Source: CBDDBH01 sp965225625
Lineage (GTDB): Bacteria; Pseudomonadota; Gammaproteobacteria; JADZEE01
Length of the DNA: 64,000 nucleotides
Reading direction: 5' to 3'
Assembly: GCA_965225625.1 (NCBI GenBank)
Contig: CBDDBH010000033.1
Location: 420,349-484,348 of the forward strand
In this document: one piece after another, positions 34,477 to 42,121 of the stretch
How positions within the stretch are numbered: the stretch's first letter is position 1
How the letters are laid out: each line of letters opens with the position of its first letter
Notes under the pieces: generated by a model
Told to the model about the DNA's origin: nothing
Seen by the model: only the letters and a program-made list of their open reading frames with translations
The model's database searches: none
Translations under genes and position numbers: made by a program

Positions 34477-36279
34477 TTGGCCGACTCCATCATCCAGCAG
34501 TTAGTGCACCGCAAGATGTTCCGCATCACGGCGGGCTATCTGGCGGTGGCGTGGGTGCTGTGGCAGGTGGTAGACACGACTTGTCCGACCTTTGAGTGTT
34601 CGCTGTCATTTCAGAAGTCCATATTCTGGTTTCTCGTAGCCGGGTTACCCATCACGCTGGCAATTGCATGGGTGCACTGGCAAACAGCTGTCGGTGTAGG
34701 AATCGGAATACTGGCCGGGGCTACGGTGATGTTTTTCGTAATGCGTGGTCCAGCAGTTGAACCTGAGACATCTACCGTCACGTCACCAGCAGCAGTCACC
34801 CAACCTGCACCCGTAGTCGAGGAGAAATCCATCGCGGTGCTACCGTTCGCGGATATGAGTGCAGCGGGTGACCAGGGATATTTCGGAGATGGTGTTGCAG
34901 AGGAAATACTCAACGCGCTGGTAAAGCTACCCGAACTGCGTGTGGCTGCGCGTACCTCGGCGTTTACGCTGCGTGGGCAGAGTATCGATGTGGTCGGCGA
35001 AAAGCTCAACGTAAACCACGTACTCGAAGGAAGTATCAGGAAGGAAGGCGACCGTCTACGCATCACCGCACAATTACTCAAAGTCGATGACGGGTTTCAC
35101 CTCTGGTCCGAAACGTATGACCGGGAGTTGACGAGCATCTTTGCGGTGCAAGATGAGATTGCCAGAGCAGTCGTCGATGCCCTAAAAGTCGAACTTGGTG
35201 TAGAAACAGGTACTACCCTGGTAGACATCGGCACGAGTAACCGAGAAGCCTACGACTGGTTTTTGCGCGGTAAGGACGCACTGGTCGGCGGTACCGCAGA
35301 GGGGTACAAACCAGGCATCGAATACTTCAACCGCGCCATTAAGGTCGACCCCGATTACGCCGACGCTTACGCCTATCTCGCTTACGCACACATACTGCAG
35401 CATCCGTTCACGCCGTACCGAGAATTAGCGCCGGCCATCCAACAAGCCTACTCGAAAGCCCTGGCATTGGAACCATCGCACAATGCGGCGCTGTGCACCC
35501 AGGGATATGACAAGATGTTTTCAGATTGGGACTGGGCCGCAGCGGCAAAGCTGTTCCGAAAGGCGACACGCGACGGGAAGATGAGTGACGTTTGTTCGGG
35601 AACCTATCTCGGATGGTATCTTCTGGCGCTCGGCCAATACGATAGGGCAATTACAATACTCCGCGATGCAGAGCGAGTTGACCCGTTGAATCTCGGGATT
35701 AAATATCAGCTCGGCGACTATCTTGGTACTTATGGTGGAGAGTCGGAAGAGAGTATTATCCGCACCCGCGCAGTCCTTGACGCTGCGCCCAATCACGTAT
35801 TCGCGCTTGTCAGCCTTACTCAAACACATCTCAACGCTGGTCAACTAGAGGAAGCAGAATCGCCGCTTACACGTTTGGAAAGCTCGGCAGACCCGGCCGC
35901 CTATCAGTTTGCAGTCTGGTTGCGGGTTGAACTTGAGGTACTCCGTGGTGACGGTGGCAAAGCGCAGTCTGTTTATGACGAGGGACGGCGCGTTGCCGAG
36001 AGCGGCGTCAACAAATCACCGGCCCTCTGGCTTAATCTTGGGCTTGCAGCAGTGTTTTTGGGCCATTTAGACGAAGCGATAAGCCTGTTCAACCGCAGTT
36101 TGGATGCTGGAGCACCAGGTGTCGTTTGGGTCCGCCCGTTCATAACATCGTGGCCAGCGTATACCCAAGGCCACGGCCCCGCCCTCATGGCCCACGCCGA
36201 CTTCCAAGCCTTCCTCGCGAAAATGAACCTCGACGATGCGTCGATAGCGGCGTTGGAGGCGGCTGGGGCGGGGGAGTAA
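34477..36279 (+). CDS. D-family membrane protein with FlgO/TolB-like domain and TPRs, unit 2
   Basis: A 600-residue paralogue of the unit 1 D protein, TTG start with GGGGG before it. The membrane part (HRKMFRITAGYLAVAWVLWQ onward) is nearly the same as in unit 1; the FlgO/TolB-like domain (EEKSIAVLPFADMSAAGDQG to TYDRELTSIFAVQDEIA) is similar; the TPR region (DAYAYLAYAHILQHPF, AAAKLFRKATRDG, NHVFALVSLTQTHLNAGQLE) is clearly different; the last 35 residues match again. Conserved ends around a variable middle point to diversification of a recognition region or to gene conversion at the ends. It ends 7 bp from the stop of the family A gene of unit 3. Confidence 0.85.
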   Translation: MADSIIQQLVHRKMFRITAGYLAVAWVLWQVVDTTCPTFECSLSFQKSIFWFLVAGLPITLAIAWVHWQTAVGVGIGILAGATVMFFVMRGPAVEPETSTVTSPAAVTQPAPVVEEKSIAVLPFADMSAAGDQGYFGDGVAEEILNALVKLPELRVAARTSAFTLRGQSIDVVGEKLNVNHVLEGSIRKEGDRLRITAQLLKVDDGFHLWSETYDRELTSIFAVQDEIARAVVDALKVELGVETGTTLVDIGTSNREAYDWFLRGKDALVGGTAEGYKPGIEYFNRAIKVDPDYADAYAYLAYAHILQHPFTPYRELAPAIQQAYSKALALEPSHNAALCTQGYDKMFSDWDWAAAAKLFRKATRDGKMSDVCSGTYLGWYLLALGQYDRAITILRDAERVDPLNLGIKYQLGDYLGTYGGESEESIIRTRAVLDAAPNHVFALVSLTQTHLNAGQLEEAESPLTRLESSADPAAYQFAVWLRVELEVLRGDGGKAQSVYDEGRRVAESGVNKSPALWLNLGLAAVFLGHLDEAISLFNRSLDAGAPGVVWVRPFITSWPAYTQGHGPALMAHADFQAFLAKMNLDDASIAALEAAGAGE

Positions 36280-36286
36280 ATCAACG

Positions 36287-36778
36287 CTATTTCAGAGCAA
36301 GCACCTGCTCCCACACATCGGTGTACGGTATTCCCTCAAGCATTTTGTTGACCTCATCGACAAACTTGGCATCGACTGCGCTGGAACCAATTGTCGTCCA
36401 CCAGTTACGCATTCGCTCTGTCCCGAGGACGTTTGGAATTGCACTGCGATAGGACACCCACATCGCTTTACTCACCGTGCCGTTCTTATATTGAAGCCAG
36501 TGGTGTTCTCTCGTTCGCATAAAATGTACTCCGCTCATGTGGAGACGAACTTTATCTTGGTTGGTCAACTGTTGTTCCGGCATTTGGCTTAGCCAGATGT
36601 CGGGTTTATCGGCATACAGTTCCAAGCTCCGTAGGTCGCCATCAAGCATCGCCTGACTGGTCTGCGCCCGAACCGCAGCCGTATTCTGCTGCACCTGTAC
36701 CGCCAGATATGCCAAGGTAGCCAGTACCGCCACTGAACTCACTATCTCACTCCATGCTGCGACTTTGGTAATGTTCAT
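36287..36778 (-). CDS. family A single-span membrane protein, unit 3 (the only complete A copy)
   Basis: Starting at ATG 36778 (GGAGAC upstream), the 163-residue protein runs MNITKVAAWSEIVSSVAVLA, the anchor to YLAVQVQQN, then KPDIWLSQMPEQQLTNQDKV, RTREHHWLQYKNGTVSKAMW and WWTTIGSSAVDAKFVDEVNK, ending VLALK. It serves as the reference for reading the broken A copies of units 1, 2 and 5. It follows the B gene by 16 bp. Its function is unknown. Confidence 0.8.
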   Translation of the reverse strand: MNITKVAAWSEIVSSVAVLATLAYLAVQVQQNTAAVRAQTSQAMLDGDLRSLELYADKPDIWLSQMPEQQLTNQDKVRLHMSGVHFMRTREHHWLQYKNGTVSKAMWVSYRSAIPNVLGTERMRNWWTTIGSSAVDAKFVDEVNKMLEGIPYTDVWEQVLALK

Positions 36779-36794
36779 TGTTGTCTCCGTGGGG

Positions 36795-37286
36795 TTATTT
36801 CCAGGCAAGCATTTGTTGATGGAAGCCGATATAAGGCTGTGCTTCCAGCAAGTCATTCACCGTTTCCACGAATGCGGGGTCGTAGAGCGGCGGACCGAAT
36901 GTTTTCCACCACGCACGGCATCGTTCAGAACCTACCACTACGGGAATAGCGGATTGATAAGCCGCCCATGCTTCACGGTCCAGCACCCCATTCTGGAATT
37001 GAAGCCAGTGGTGTTCGCGGCTGCGCAAAAAGGCACTCAAATACGCCGAAAGACGATGTTTTTGTTCCAGCGTCAATTCCTCTTCCGCATCCCAGTTCAT
37101 TGTTAGCTCTGGAAATTGGACCTGATTGTTCAAGATGTGCATGTCCACCTCAATCATCGCCTGCCGTGCCTCCGACTTCAGTAGTATTGCCGTCTGCTTC
37201 GTCTGAATAGATAAATAAATCAAAGTCACCAGGACAGCTGCCGAACTGATTAACTGACCCCAGGTTGCTACGTCTGTCATGTTCAT
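36795..37286 (-). CDS. family B single-span membrane protein, unit 3
   Basis: ATG 37286 (MNMTDVATWGQLISSAAVLV) with GGAGA upstream gives 163 residues: anchor, KSEARQAMIEVDMHILNNQV, LRSREHHWLQFQNGVLDREA and WWKTFGPPLYDPAFVETVND, ending QQMLAWK as in unit 1 (QQMLVWN). The altered, extended reading frame of the unit 3 C gene runs through its first 137 bases in another frame, so the two coding regions now overlap. Confidence 0.8.
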   Translation of the reverse strand: MNMTDVATWGQLISSAAVLVTLIYLSIQTKQTAILLKSEARQAMIEVDMHILNNQVQFPELTMNWDAEEELTLEQKHRLSAYLSAFLRSREHHWLQFQNGVLDREAWAAYQSAIPVVVGSERCRAWWKTFGPPLYDPAFVETVNDLLEAQPYIGFHQQMLAWK

Positions 37287-37806
37287 GATGTTGTCTCCGG
37301 TAATTGCGCCCGACCCACATGGCGTTGGTGGAAGAAGAAGATGAGACCGCCGAGGTAGCTGAGTACCAACACAAGAAGGACGCTTGCCCGCAAGGTAATT
37401 GCGCCCGACCCACATGGCGTTGGTGGAAGAAGAAGATGAGACCGCCGAGGTAGCTGAGTACCAACACAAGAAGGACGCTTGCCCGCAAGATAGTTATGCC
37501 GATGGTGCCCAACCAAGTTGTTGTCCCGTGCCAACCTACGCCAGATGAATCCTGCATCGCCCGTGATGCTATTTGACCCGCGATTGCCGCCGTGTCGTAC
37601 CCAATCCCTATGACGTTAATCGCTTGCGGCAATGCCACCAACGTGAACAGCCCAACGATGATAAACACCATCCCGGACTCCAGCTTGGCGGCGATTAGGT
37701 ATGCCGCGATGAGAAAGGCAAAGAGCACCGCCACGTAATTCATCAATATCGTTTGCAAAAGAGTCATGTGCTCCACGAACATGTTGATAAGCTCATAGTC
37801 AGTCAT
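37150..37806 (-). CDS. family C membrane protein, unit 3, with lost stop and extended C-terminus
   Basis: From ATG 37806 the protein is a normal C copy through HQRHVGRAQ. In the other copies the next codon is TAA; here the stop was already lost in both repeats (CAATTACC against CAATAACC), and a 95-bp tandem duplication then shifts the frame, so that translation continues through the duplicated segment and into the B gene for about 85 more codons (PCGQASFLCWYSATSAVSSS onward) to 37150. The added tail has no family match and is probably not functional. Membrane segments are as in the other copies (NYVAVLFAFLIAAYLIAAKL and later). It faces the plus-strand gene at 37915. Confidence 0.7.
   Translation of the reverse strand: MTDYELINMFVEHMTLLQTILMNYVAVLFAFLIAAYLIAAKLESGMVFIIVGLFTLVALPQAINVIGIGYDTAAIAGQIASRAMQDSSGVGWHGTTTWLGTIGITILRASVLLVLVLSYLGGLIFFFHQRHVGRAQLPCGQASFLCWYSATSAVSSSSSTNAMWVGRNYRRQHHEHDRRSNLGSVNQFGSCPGDFDLFIYSDEADGNTTEVGGTAGDD
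37299..37489. repeat. 95-bp exact tandem duplication
   Basis: Bases from 37299 repeat exactly with an offset of 95, so two adjacent copies fill this interval. The unit covers the end of the C gene (LVLSYLGGLIFFFHQRHVGR region) and the C-B junction. Ninety-five is not a multiple of three, so the second copy is read in another frame. Exact identity means a recent event. Confidence 0.97.
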
Positions 37807-37914
37807 TGTCACTCCCTCCGTCAGTAGTAAGTCCCACCCAGTATCCTGCGCCACAGTGGACAAATCCATTTGGGCTATGCTTGGGTAATCACATCAACGA
37901 GAGAGGGGCGCATC

Positions 37915-38430
37915 ATGGAAGCCATGACACTGGAACAACTAGCCTATGCCAGCGAGACTGTAGCGGCGGTCGCGGTGATTGTCACTCTTGCCTACTTGGC
38001 TGTTCAAGTTCGCTATGCACGGTTGGCGTCTGCCGACGTGAACAGACATTATCGAGCGGAAGGGGTTACACAGATGGCACTTGCCTGCGCGACTAATCCG
38101 GGCTTGGCCAAACTCTGGACTAAAACGTCGCAAGCCGAGTCAACGTACCAAGCAATTGGGAAGGACCTAGATGTCAGTGTCGATGAGGCAATGCAAATTG
38201 ATTACGTAAGTGTCTATTGGATGTGGCTGCATTGGGGCCAATATGCATCAATCAACACGCCTGAAGACTTGACCGAGCTGGAGCACCTTATTTCGGAATT
38301 TTATTCCGTACCACCAATGTCCGTATCCTGGCGAAGGAGTCCGCTCGGTAGAAATATGCTGGATGAACGTTTTGTGCGATTTGTAGACGAGGCTCTCGAT
38401 AAAAAGAAAGAACGGGGCCGTGCGGGGTAA
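37915..38430 (+). CDS. A/B-like single-span membrane protein in the D position of unit 3
   Basis: ATG 37915 has AGAGGGG upstream; the protein has 171 residues. It shares the layout of families A and B: MTLEQLAYASETVAAVAVIV followed by TLAYLAVQVRYARLA as anchor, then a soluble domain with YVSVYWMWLHWGQYASINT, and a tail LDERFVRFVDEALDKK. It is on the plus strand, directly opposite the C gene, where the D gene stands in units 1 and 2. It resembles the broad bacterial family with the AVxVTLAYLAxQVR anchor. The function is unknown. Confidence 0.75.
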   Translation: MEAMTLEQLAYASETVAAVAVIVTLAYLAVQVRYARLASADVNRHYRAEGVTQMALACATNPGLAKLWTKTSQAESTYQAIGKDLDVSVDEAMQIDYVSVYWMWLHWGQYASINTPEDLTELEHLISEFYSVPPMSVSWRRSPLGRNMLDERFVRFVDEALDKKKERGRAG

Positions 38431-38522
38431 GTCGGCCTGCCGATAACGGAGCCGCAACGAGTGCCCTACTCGACCGCGCTCACACTAACTCGGTAGTAAG
38501 GCGTTACTCAGGTCAGCTCAGC

Positions 38523-38598
38523 GCGTGAGACACGCGGAGGTTTGACGAGCACGGGTTCATCTGCCGTGGTCGTAGTGAGTTACAATTCAAAGGCCAGT
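38523..38598. promoter_or_regulatory. conserved C-D intergenic block, copy 3 (diverged, no D gene follows)
   Basis: The outer parts (GCGTGAGACACGCGGAGGTT, and AGTTACAATTCAAAGGCCAG with the TACAAT box) are kept, while the centre differs from copies 1 and 2. The block now stands downstream of the gene at 37915 and in front of a ten-codon ORF. It marks the old position of a D promoter. Confidence 0.5.
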
Positions 38599-38638
38599 CT
38601 GCGAAGCTCCCCTGAACATATCAGCGGGGAGAAACGCG

Positions 38639-38671
38639 ATGAGTGAGTATGAGATGGCGGAGTTGGTCTGA
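38639..38671 (+). pseudogene. ten-codon ORF MSEYEMAELV, probable remnant
   Basis: A GGGGAGAAACGCG ribosome-binding site precedes ATG 38639, and the peptide MSEYEMAELV ends at TGA. It resembles the MTDYELIALF start of family C. It may be what is left of a small gene after rearrangement, or a leader peptide. No continuation in other frames was recognised. Confidence 0.3.
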
Positions 38672-38692
38672 CCAAATTAGGCTAGTAGTTTC

Positions 38693-38872
38693 TTATCTCT
38701 TAGGTTTGCGGCCTGCAATTACCCAAGCCATTAACGCGGGAAGCGGGGCAAAGACCCAGGCCGCTCTTTCCTGTCCAATGGCGCCGCTCAGGGCTGCTCG
38801 TACGATTGCAAAGACGCTTGCTGTCAGCAATACCATCAAGAATAGTCCTGCACCTAACAATTCAGGGGGCAT
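38693..38872 (-). CDS. small two-span membrane protein
   Basis: From ATG 38872 the 59-residue peptide has two hydrophobic segments (LGAGLFLMVLLTASVFAIVR and WVFAPLPALMAWVIAG) and ends in GRKPKR, a basic tail. It overlaps the end of the lipoprotein gene by 11 bp on the same strand, so both are probably cotranscribed. No family was recognised. Confidence 0.5.
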   Translation of the reverse strand: MPPELLGAGLFLMVLLTASVFAIVRAALSGAIGQERAAWVFAPLPALMAWVIAGRKPKR

Positions 38873-39491
38873 CGACGTCTTTCGATGATTCTTCAAGTTG
38901 TTCGTCAGTGGAAATTTCGGCATCTGGAGGCGCGCCGATAAGTTCAGCATCCATTTCTGGATAGTATTCCTTAAAAAGCGCGGTCCTCATTGCCGAATAT
39001 TCGTCGTCTGAAATCTTGTTCAGTTCTTTCAATTGGTCCAAATCATTAAGCTTGCTTATGAAGTCAGATTTAGCGTCTTCAGAAGATTGCAGAATCTCAC
39101 CTTCTTCGAGAGACTCCAGGCGGACATTGATGCTCTCTGGACTAAGGTTGTATTGCGCCCCAGATGAAGCATCGACGCCCCATCCTATGAGACCTCCTAG
39201 GAGGATATTGCCCCAGACTGCCCCGCCGGTACTTTTCGTGATAGCGATGGTCTTAGGACGGAACCCGCTCTTTGATATCGTTACGAGATGGTCTCGTTTG
39301 CGCGTGAGACTGATATCGATTGGCGTCTGCCCCATAATTTGCCCGTCCGCGCTGACATCGGCGTTTTCAGGGTCGGATGCTACCGGGATTTCCTGTGTAG
39401 TTCCTTTTACGATAGTAGCGCAGCCAGTCAGCAATCCGTTAGTCAATATGAAAGCGCACAACGGAACTCTGATGGGCGTAGTTCCTAGCAT
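38862..39491 (-). CDS. lipoprotein with PEGA-like and SHOCT-like regions
   Basis: A 209-residue protein with a lipoprotein signal peptide: the lipobox LLTGC puts the lipidated Cys at about residue 24. Residues about 36-85 (VASDPENADVSADGQIMGQT, then ISLTRKRDHLVTISKSGFRP) match a PEGA-like beta fold, a repeat found on cell-envelope proteins. A glycine-rich hydrophobic stretch WGNILLGGLIGWGVDASSGA follows, and a short C-terminal SHOCT-like helix pair (LNDLDQLKELNKISDDEYSA) ends the protein. It is likely anchored in the outer membrane. It lies between the repeat units and the integrase gene, downstream of the latter on the same strand. Confidence 0.83.
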   Translation of the reverse strand: MLGTTPIRVPLCAFILTNGLLTGCATIVKGTTQEIPVASDPENADVSADGQIMGQTPIDISLTRKRDHLVTISKSGFRPKTIAITKSTGGAVWGNILLGGLIGWGVDASSGAQYNLSPESINVRLESLEEGEILQSSEDAKSDFISKLNDLDQLKELNKISDDEYSAMRTALFKEYYPEMDAELIGAPPDAEISTDEQLEESSKDVDAP

Positions 39492-39583
39492 CGCTCACCC
39501 CCTCCCGAAATTTAAAGTATAGACTATGAAGTCGTCCGGCCTGCCGCGGTTTCCCTGGCGGACGAACAAACAGGTTCTCGAAG

Positions 39584-40618
39584 TCACTTCGTTGACGGCA
39601 CCTTCTCCGGTTTGCGGTTGTACAGGTCCGCCATGCGCGGGCTTTTGTGTCCGGCAGCCTTTTGCTTGTCGCCATCAAAGTCAGTTATGCCTTTGGCTTT
39701 GAGGTCATGGAACGTGAAGCGCTCTTGCAGACCCTTATCCAGCGCGATAGCCATCAACCGGTTCCAAGCGGACTGAAAAGTGCTTTGTTTGACCGGCTGC
39801 CCGCGTTGGTCGTGTAACAAGTAGAAGCTTTGGATGGTGCTGGGGCTACTGGACATAGCCACGGCTTGACGCAGCCGGTCTGACCACTCGATGATTTGTT
39901 GTTTGCTGCCTTTTTTGCGCCGCGCGGCGATACCTTGGTCCGTGATATCGCTATGCCTCAAGTCTAATACCTCTGACTGGCGTAACCGCATCAAATAGGC
40001 AAATTCCATCGCCGGTCGCAGGTAATACGGGAACTGTGCGGCCAGGTCATACAGGTGCTGGTACTCCCAGTCCTCGATGTATCTTGTTCTTGGCGGTTCA
40101 TGGGTTTTCTTGACACCAATGGCGGGGTTGGTGGTGATGAGGTCCCGCTCATACGCCCAGGCAAACACTATAGAGAGAAAACTCAATTCACGGTTCGCCC
40201 GTACCCGTGCCGTTTTAGCCCGCCAGTCAACGTAACGACGCAAAATGCCGGGTGTTATTTTTCGATACGCTACCTCGCCCAGCACCGTGCCGTTTTTGAG
40301 TTTCGCATTGATGAGCTTGGCGTGTGACTTTTCATAATCATCACGCGTTCCTTGTTTCTTTTCTTGATGCTGGTCTGACTTGAGGTATTCGTCGCACAGC
40401 CACCTCAACGTACCAGGGTCTTGGTCACCGACCAGCGCGTTATACGCGGTCCATACTTGTCCGACCGGCGTACCCTCAACCGCTAAAAAAGTTTCTTTGC
40501 CCAGTTTGCCTTTGCCGAGATAGGCGACATGCACAAAGCCGTTCCATTTCAAGTACACATACGGCGGCAACCGATAATCATCGCGCCGTTTTCGTGGTCT
40601 GCCCCGGTTAGCCATCAA
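39584..40618 (-). CDS. tyrosine recombinase / phage-type integrase
   Basis: A 344-residue integrase with an N-terminal arm-binding region (YLKWNGFVHVAYLGKGKL), a core-binding helical domain (about 75-165) and the catalytic domain. Catalytic residues are visible: Arg in AYLMRLRQSEVLDL, His-x-x-Lys in FHDLKAKG, His in AAGHKS and Tyr in ADLYNRKPE. The HxxK in place of the more usual HxxR is seen in some phage integrases. The small gene upstream overlaps it by 4 bp, the usual layout of an integrase and its excisionase or DUF4224-type partner. No tRNA gene or direct repeat was found that would mark an attachment site. Confidence 0.95.
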   Translation of the reverse strand: MMANRGRPRKRRDDYRLPPYVYLKWNGFVHVAYLGKGKLGKETFLAVEGTPVGQVWTAYNALVGDQDPGTLRWLCDEYLKSDQHQEKKQGTRDDYEKSHAKLINAKLKNGTVLGEVAYRKITPGILRRYVDWRAKTARVRANRELSFLSIVFAWAYERDLITTNPAIGVKKTHEPPRTRYIEDWEYQHLYDLAAQFPYYLRPAMEFAYLMRLRQSEVLDLRHSDITDQGIAARRKKGSKQQIIEWSDRLRQAVAMSSSPSTIQSFYLLHDQRGQPVKQSTFQSAWNRLMAIALDKGLQERFTFHDLKAKGITDFDGDKQKAAGHKSPRMADLYNRKPEKVPSTK

Positions 40619-40848
40619 TCAACAAACTCAATACCATCAACGGGTGGTTGTCCACTCACGGCGTTGTTGACGGCATCGATGGTGGTACAAATTCTGTTGC
40701 CCGCGCCGTAACAATAACTGATGTTCAATGCGCAGAGCTTCTTTTCAAGACGCGTGCGTTGTTGAATTCCCAACCAGTGCTTGAGGTCGTCCTCGTTAAC
40801 CAAATACGGACATCTTTCATGCGACACGGTCGGCGGCAAGTTGGACAT
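40615..40848 (-). CDS. small integrase-associated protein, DUF4224-like
   Basis: A 77-residue protein whose stop overlaps the integrase start. The VNEDDLKHWLGIQQRTRLEK stretch looks like a short winged or helix-turn-helix segment, and LCALNISYCYGAGNRICTTI fits the rest of DUF4224, small proteins found beside phage integrases. A role as recombination directionality factor or regulator of the integrase is inferred from position. Confidence 0.62.
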   Translation of the reverse strand: MSNLPPTVSHERCPYLVNEDDLKHWLGIQQRTRLEKKLCALNISYCYGAGNRICTTIDAVNNAVSGQPPVDGIEFVD

Positions 40849-41390
40849 ACCATGACTCTGTCGTAATCAAAGCAGCATGCAACTCCCCTGCGCGTGGTTG
40901 CGACGACAACAAGATAAGTGACGGGTTGTATGCACACAGGCTTATGTCGGCTCGCCAAAGCTCGGCCTGGCTCGCGGTGCTTCTGGTTTTTGCTATGCCT
41001 CAGTGGCGAGTCAGTGCTGAAGACGTGCGAAGCGGCGACTCGTTGGTGCTCGCGTGTGACTGCCGGGCGCTGGGTTGGTGCTTTAGGCTTTGTTGACCGG
41101 TTATCGTGTTGAGGTCGCTAAAAAATTCTTGCTCAGGTTCCGGCAGGGTTCCCAGAACAACATAAACAAAATTGCGCAAACTTCCCCTCCACTACTGCTT
41201 ATGCTGTCGGTACAAACAACACGGGGTATGAAAGTGGAATTTGATGCGGCAATGGGGCTGGCGATAGATGACTTAACGGTATTTCAAACCTCAATACAAC
41301 AGTCGGTAAAACGCTCTGGTCTGATTAAGAACACAACTGTGTATGGTCATATCCATCGGACATCAAGGACATCTAGCTTTTGTGCTTGAA
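40849..41390. other. intergenic stretch with no supported gene
   Basis: These 542 bases hold one 99-codon plus-strand frame at 41090-41389, but its product has no recognisable domain, no ribosome-binding site and ordinary noncoding composition. GC-rich bases (40930-41100) change to AT-rich ones (41140 onward). No tRNA, hairpin or attachment-site repeat was recognised. Confidence 0.5.
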
Positions 41391-41558
41391 TTACGTCGAC
41401 GTCGGTAACTTTGCGTCCTCAAAATACAGCTCCGGGTGCAGCTTGATGTCTAACAACCGGTAAGCACCGCCCACAATCATCAAATTACCAAGAGGCCACA
41501 TTGACAACATCAAGCCTAGCAACATAAACACGATGCAATTGAACTTTTCGAGCCGCAT
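41391..41558 (-). CDS. small membrane protein of 55 residues
   Basis: The frame from ATG 41558 to TAA 41391 reads MRLEKFNCIVFMLLGLMLSM, WPLGNLMIVGGAYRLLDIKL and HPELYFEDAKLPTST. A hydrophobic segment covers residues about 8-30. TTGGGGTGA precedes the start as a weak ribosome-binding site. It resembles small inner-membrane peptides, but no family was recognised. Confidence 0.5.
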   Translation of the reverse strand: MRLEKFNCIVFMLLGLMLSMWPLGNLMIVGGAYRLLDIKLHPELYFEDAKLPTST

Positions 41559-41657
41559 TGTTCACCCCAACATGTGCTGTTTTTTCATTTGTCTTGAGGG
41601 TAGTAGAGCTCAATAACGATTGCTAGATAATTTTCTTAGCGGCGTACGGCGGGTTTA

Positions 41658-41996
41658 TTAGTGCGACACAAAAGCTTTGCACAGCGTTTCTTTCATAAAT
41701 ATCAGACTCAACGACAATGTCTCTACATCAATTTGGGCAAAGTCATCCTTATTTGACTGCAACGGCTGCTCCACGGCTATATGTCCGCTTGCTGCCATAT
41801 ATTGCGAAAATGAAACAGGGCCATCGATTTCCGGCATGTCAGGAAGCTTTCGTCGCAGTGTCGCTATTTCCGCGCAGTCCCCATGGCGTGACATCAAAAA
41901 CCATTTCACACTGTCTGCACTGACAAACGCTGACATACTGACACAACCAATGATAAAGGGCGCACACAGGTATTTGATGGTGGTGTTTCTCGACAA
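41658..41996 (-). CDS. small probably exported protein
   Basis: The minus-strand frame is open from 42065. A signal-peptide-like stretch KYLCAPFIIGCVSMSAFVSA is followed by DSVKWFLMSRHGDCAEIATL, RRKLPDMPEIDGPVSFSQYM and a C-terminus ending CKAFVSH. TTG 41996 lies just before the signal and is a plausible start, while the frame upstream of it looks non-coding. A 140-codon plus-strand frame (41677-42099) overlaps it, but is rich in serine and domain-free. The WFLMSRHG motif occurs in small uncharacterised exported proteins. Function unknown. Confidence 0.45.
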   Translation of the reverse strand: MSRNTTIKYLCAPFIIGCVSMSAFVSADSVKWFLMSRHGDCAEIATLRRKLPDMPEIDGPVSFSQYMAASGHIAVEQPLQSNKDDFAQIDVETLSLSLIFMKETLCKAFVSH

Positions 41997-42121
41997 CCCG
42001 TATGACCTGCAAACAAAGGCGGGGGTAAGCGTTGGGGTTGAACCGTCTGCGCACACCCAGGCCATTGCTGACGTCAGAATAGTTTATCGGAACTCCTGAG
42101 ACCTTTTTTGTCTATTATCCA

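Noticed and set aside
41090..41389. Plus-strand ORF of 99 codons after the integrase module
   Set aside because: No ribosome-binding site, no domain and composition like the noncoding bases around it.
41677..42099. Plus-strand ORF of 140 codons ahead of DUF3095
   Set aside because: Serine-rich and domain-free, without a ribosome-binding site; the opposite strand has a signal peptide and a better protein.
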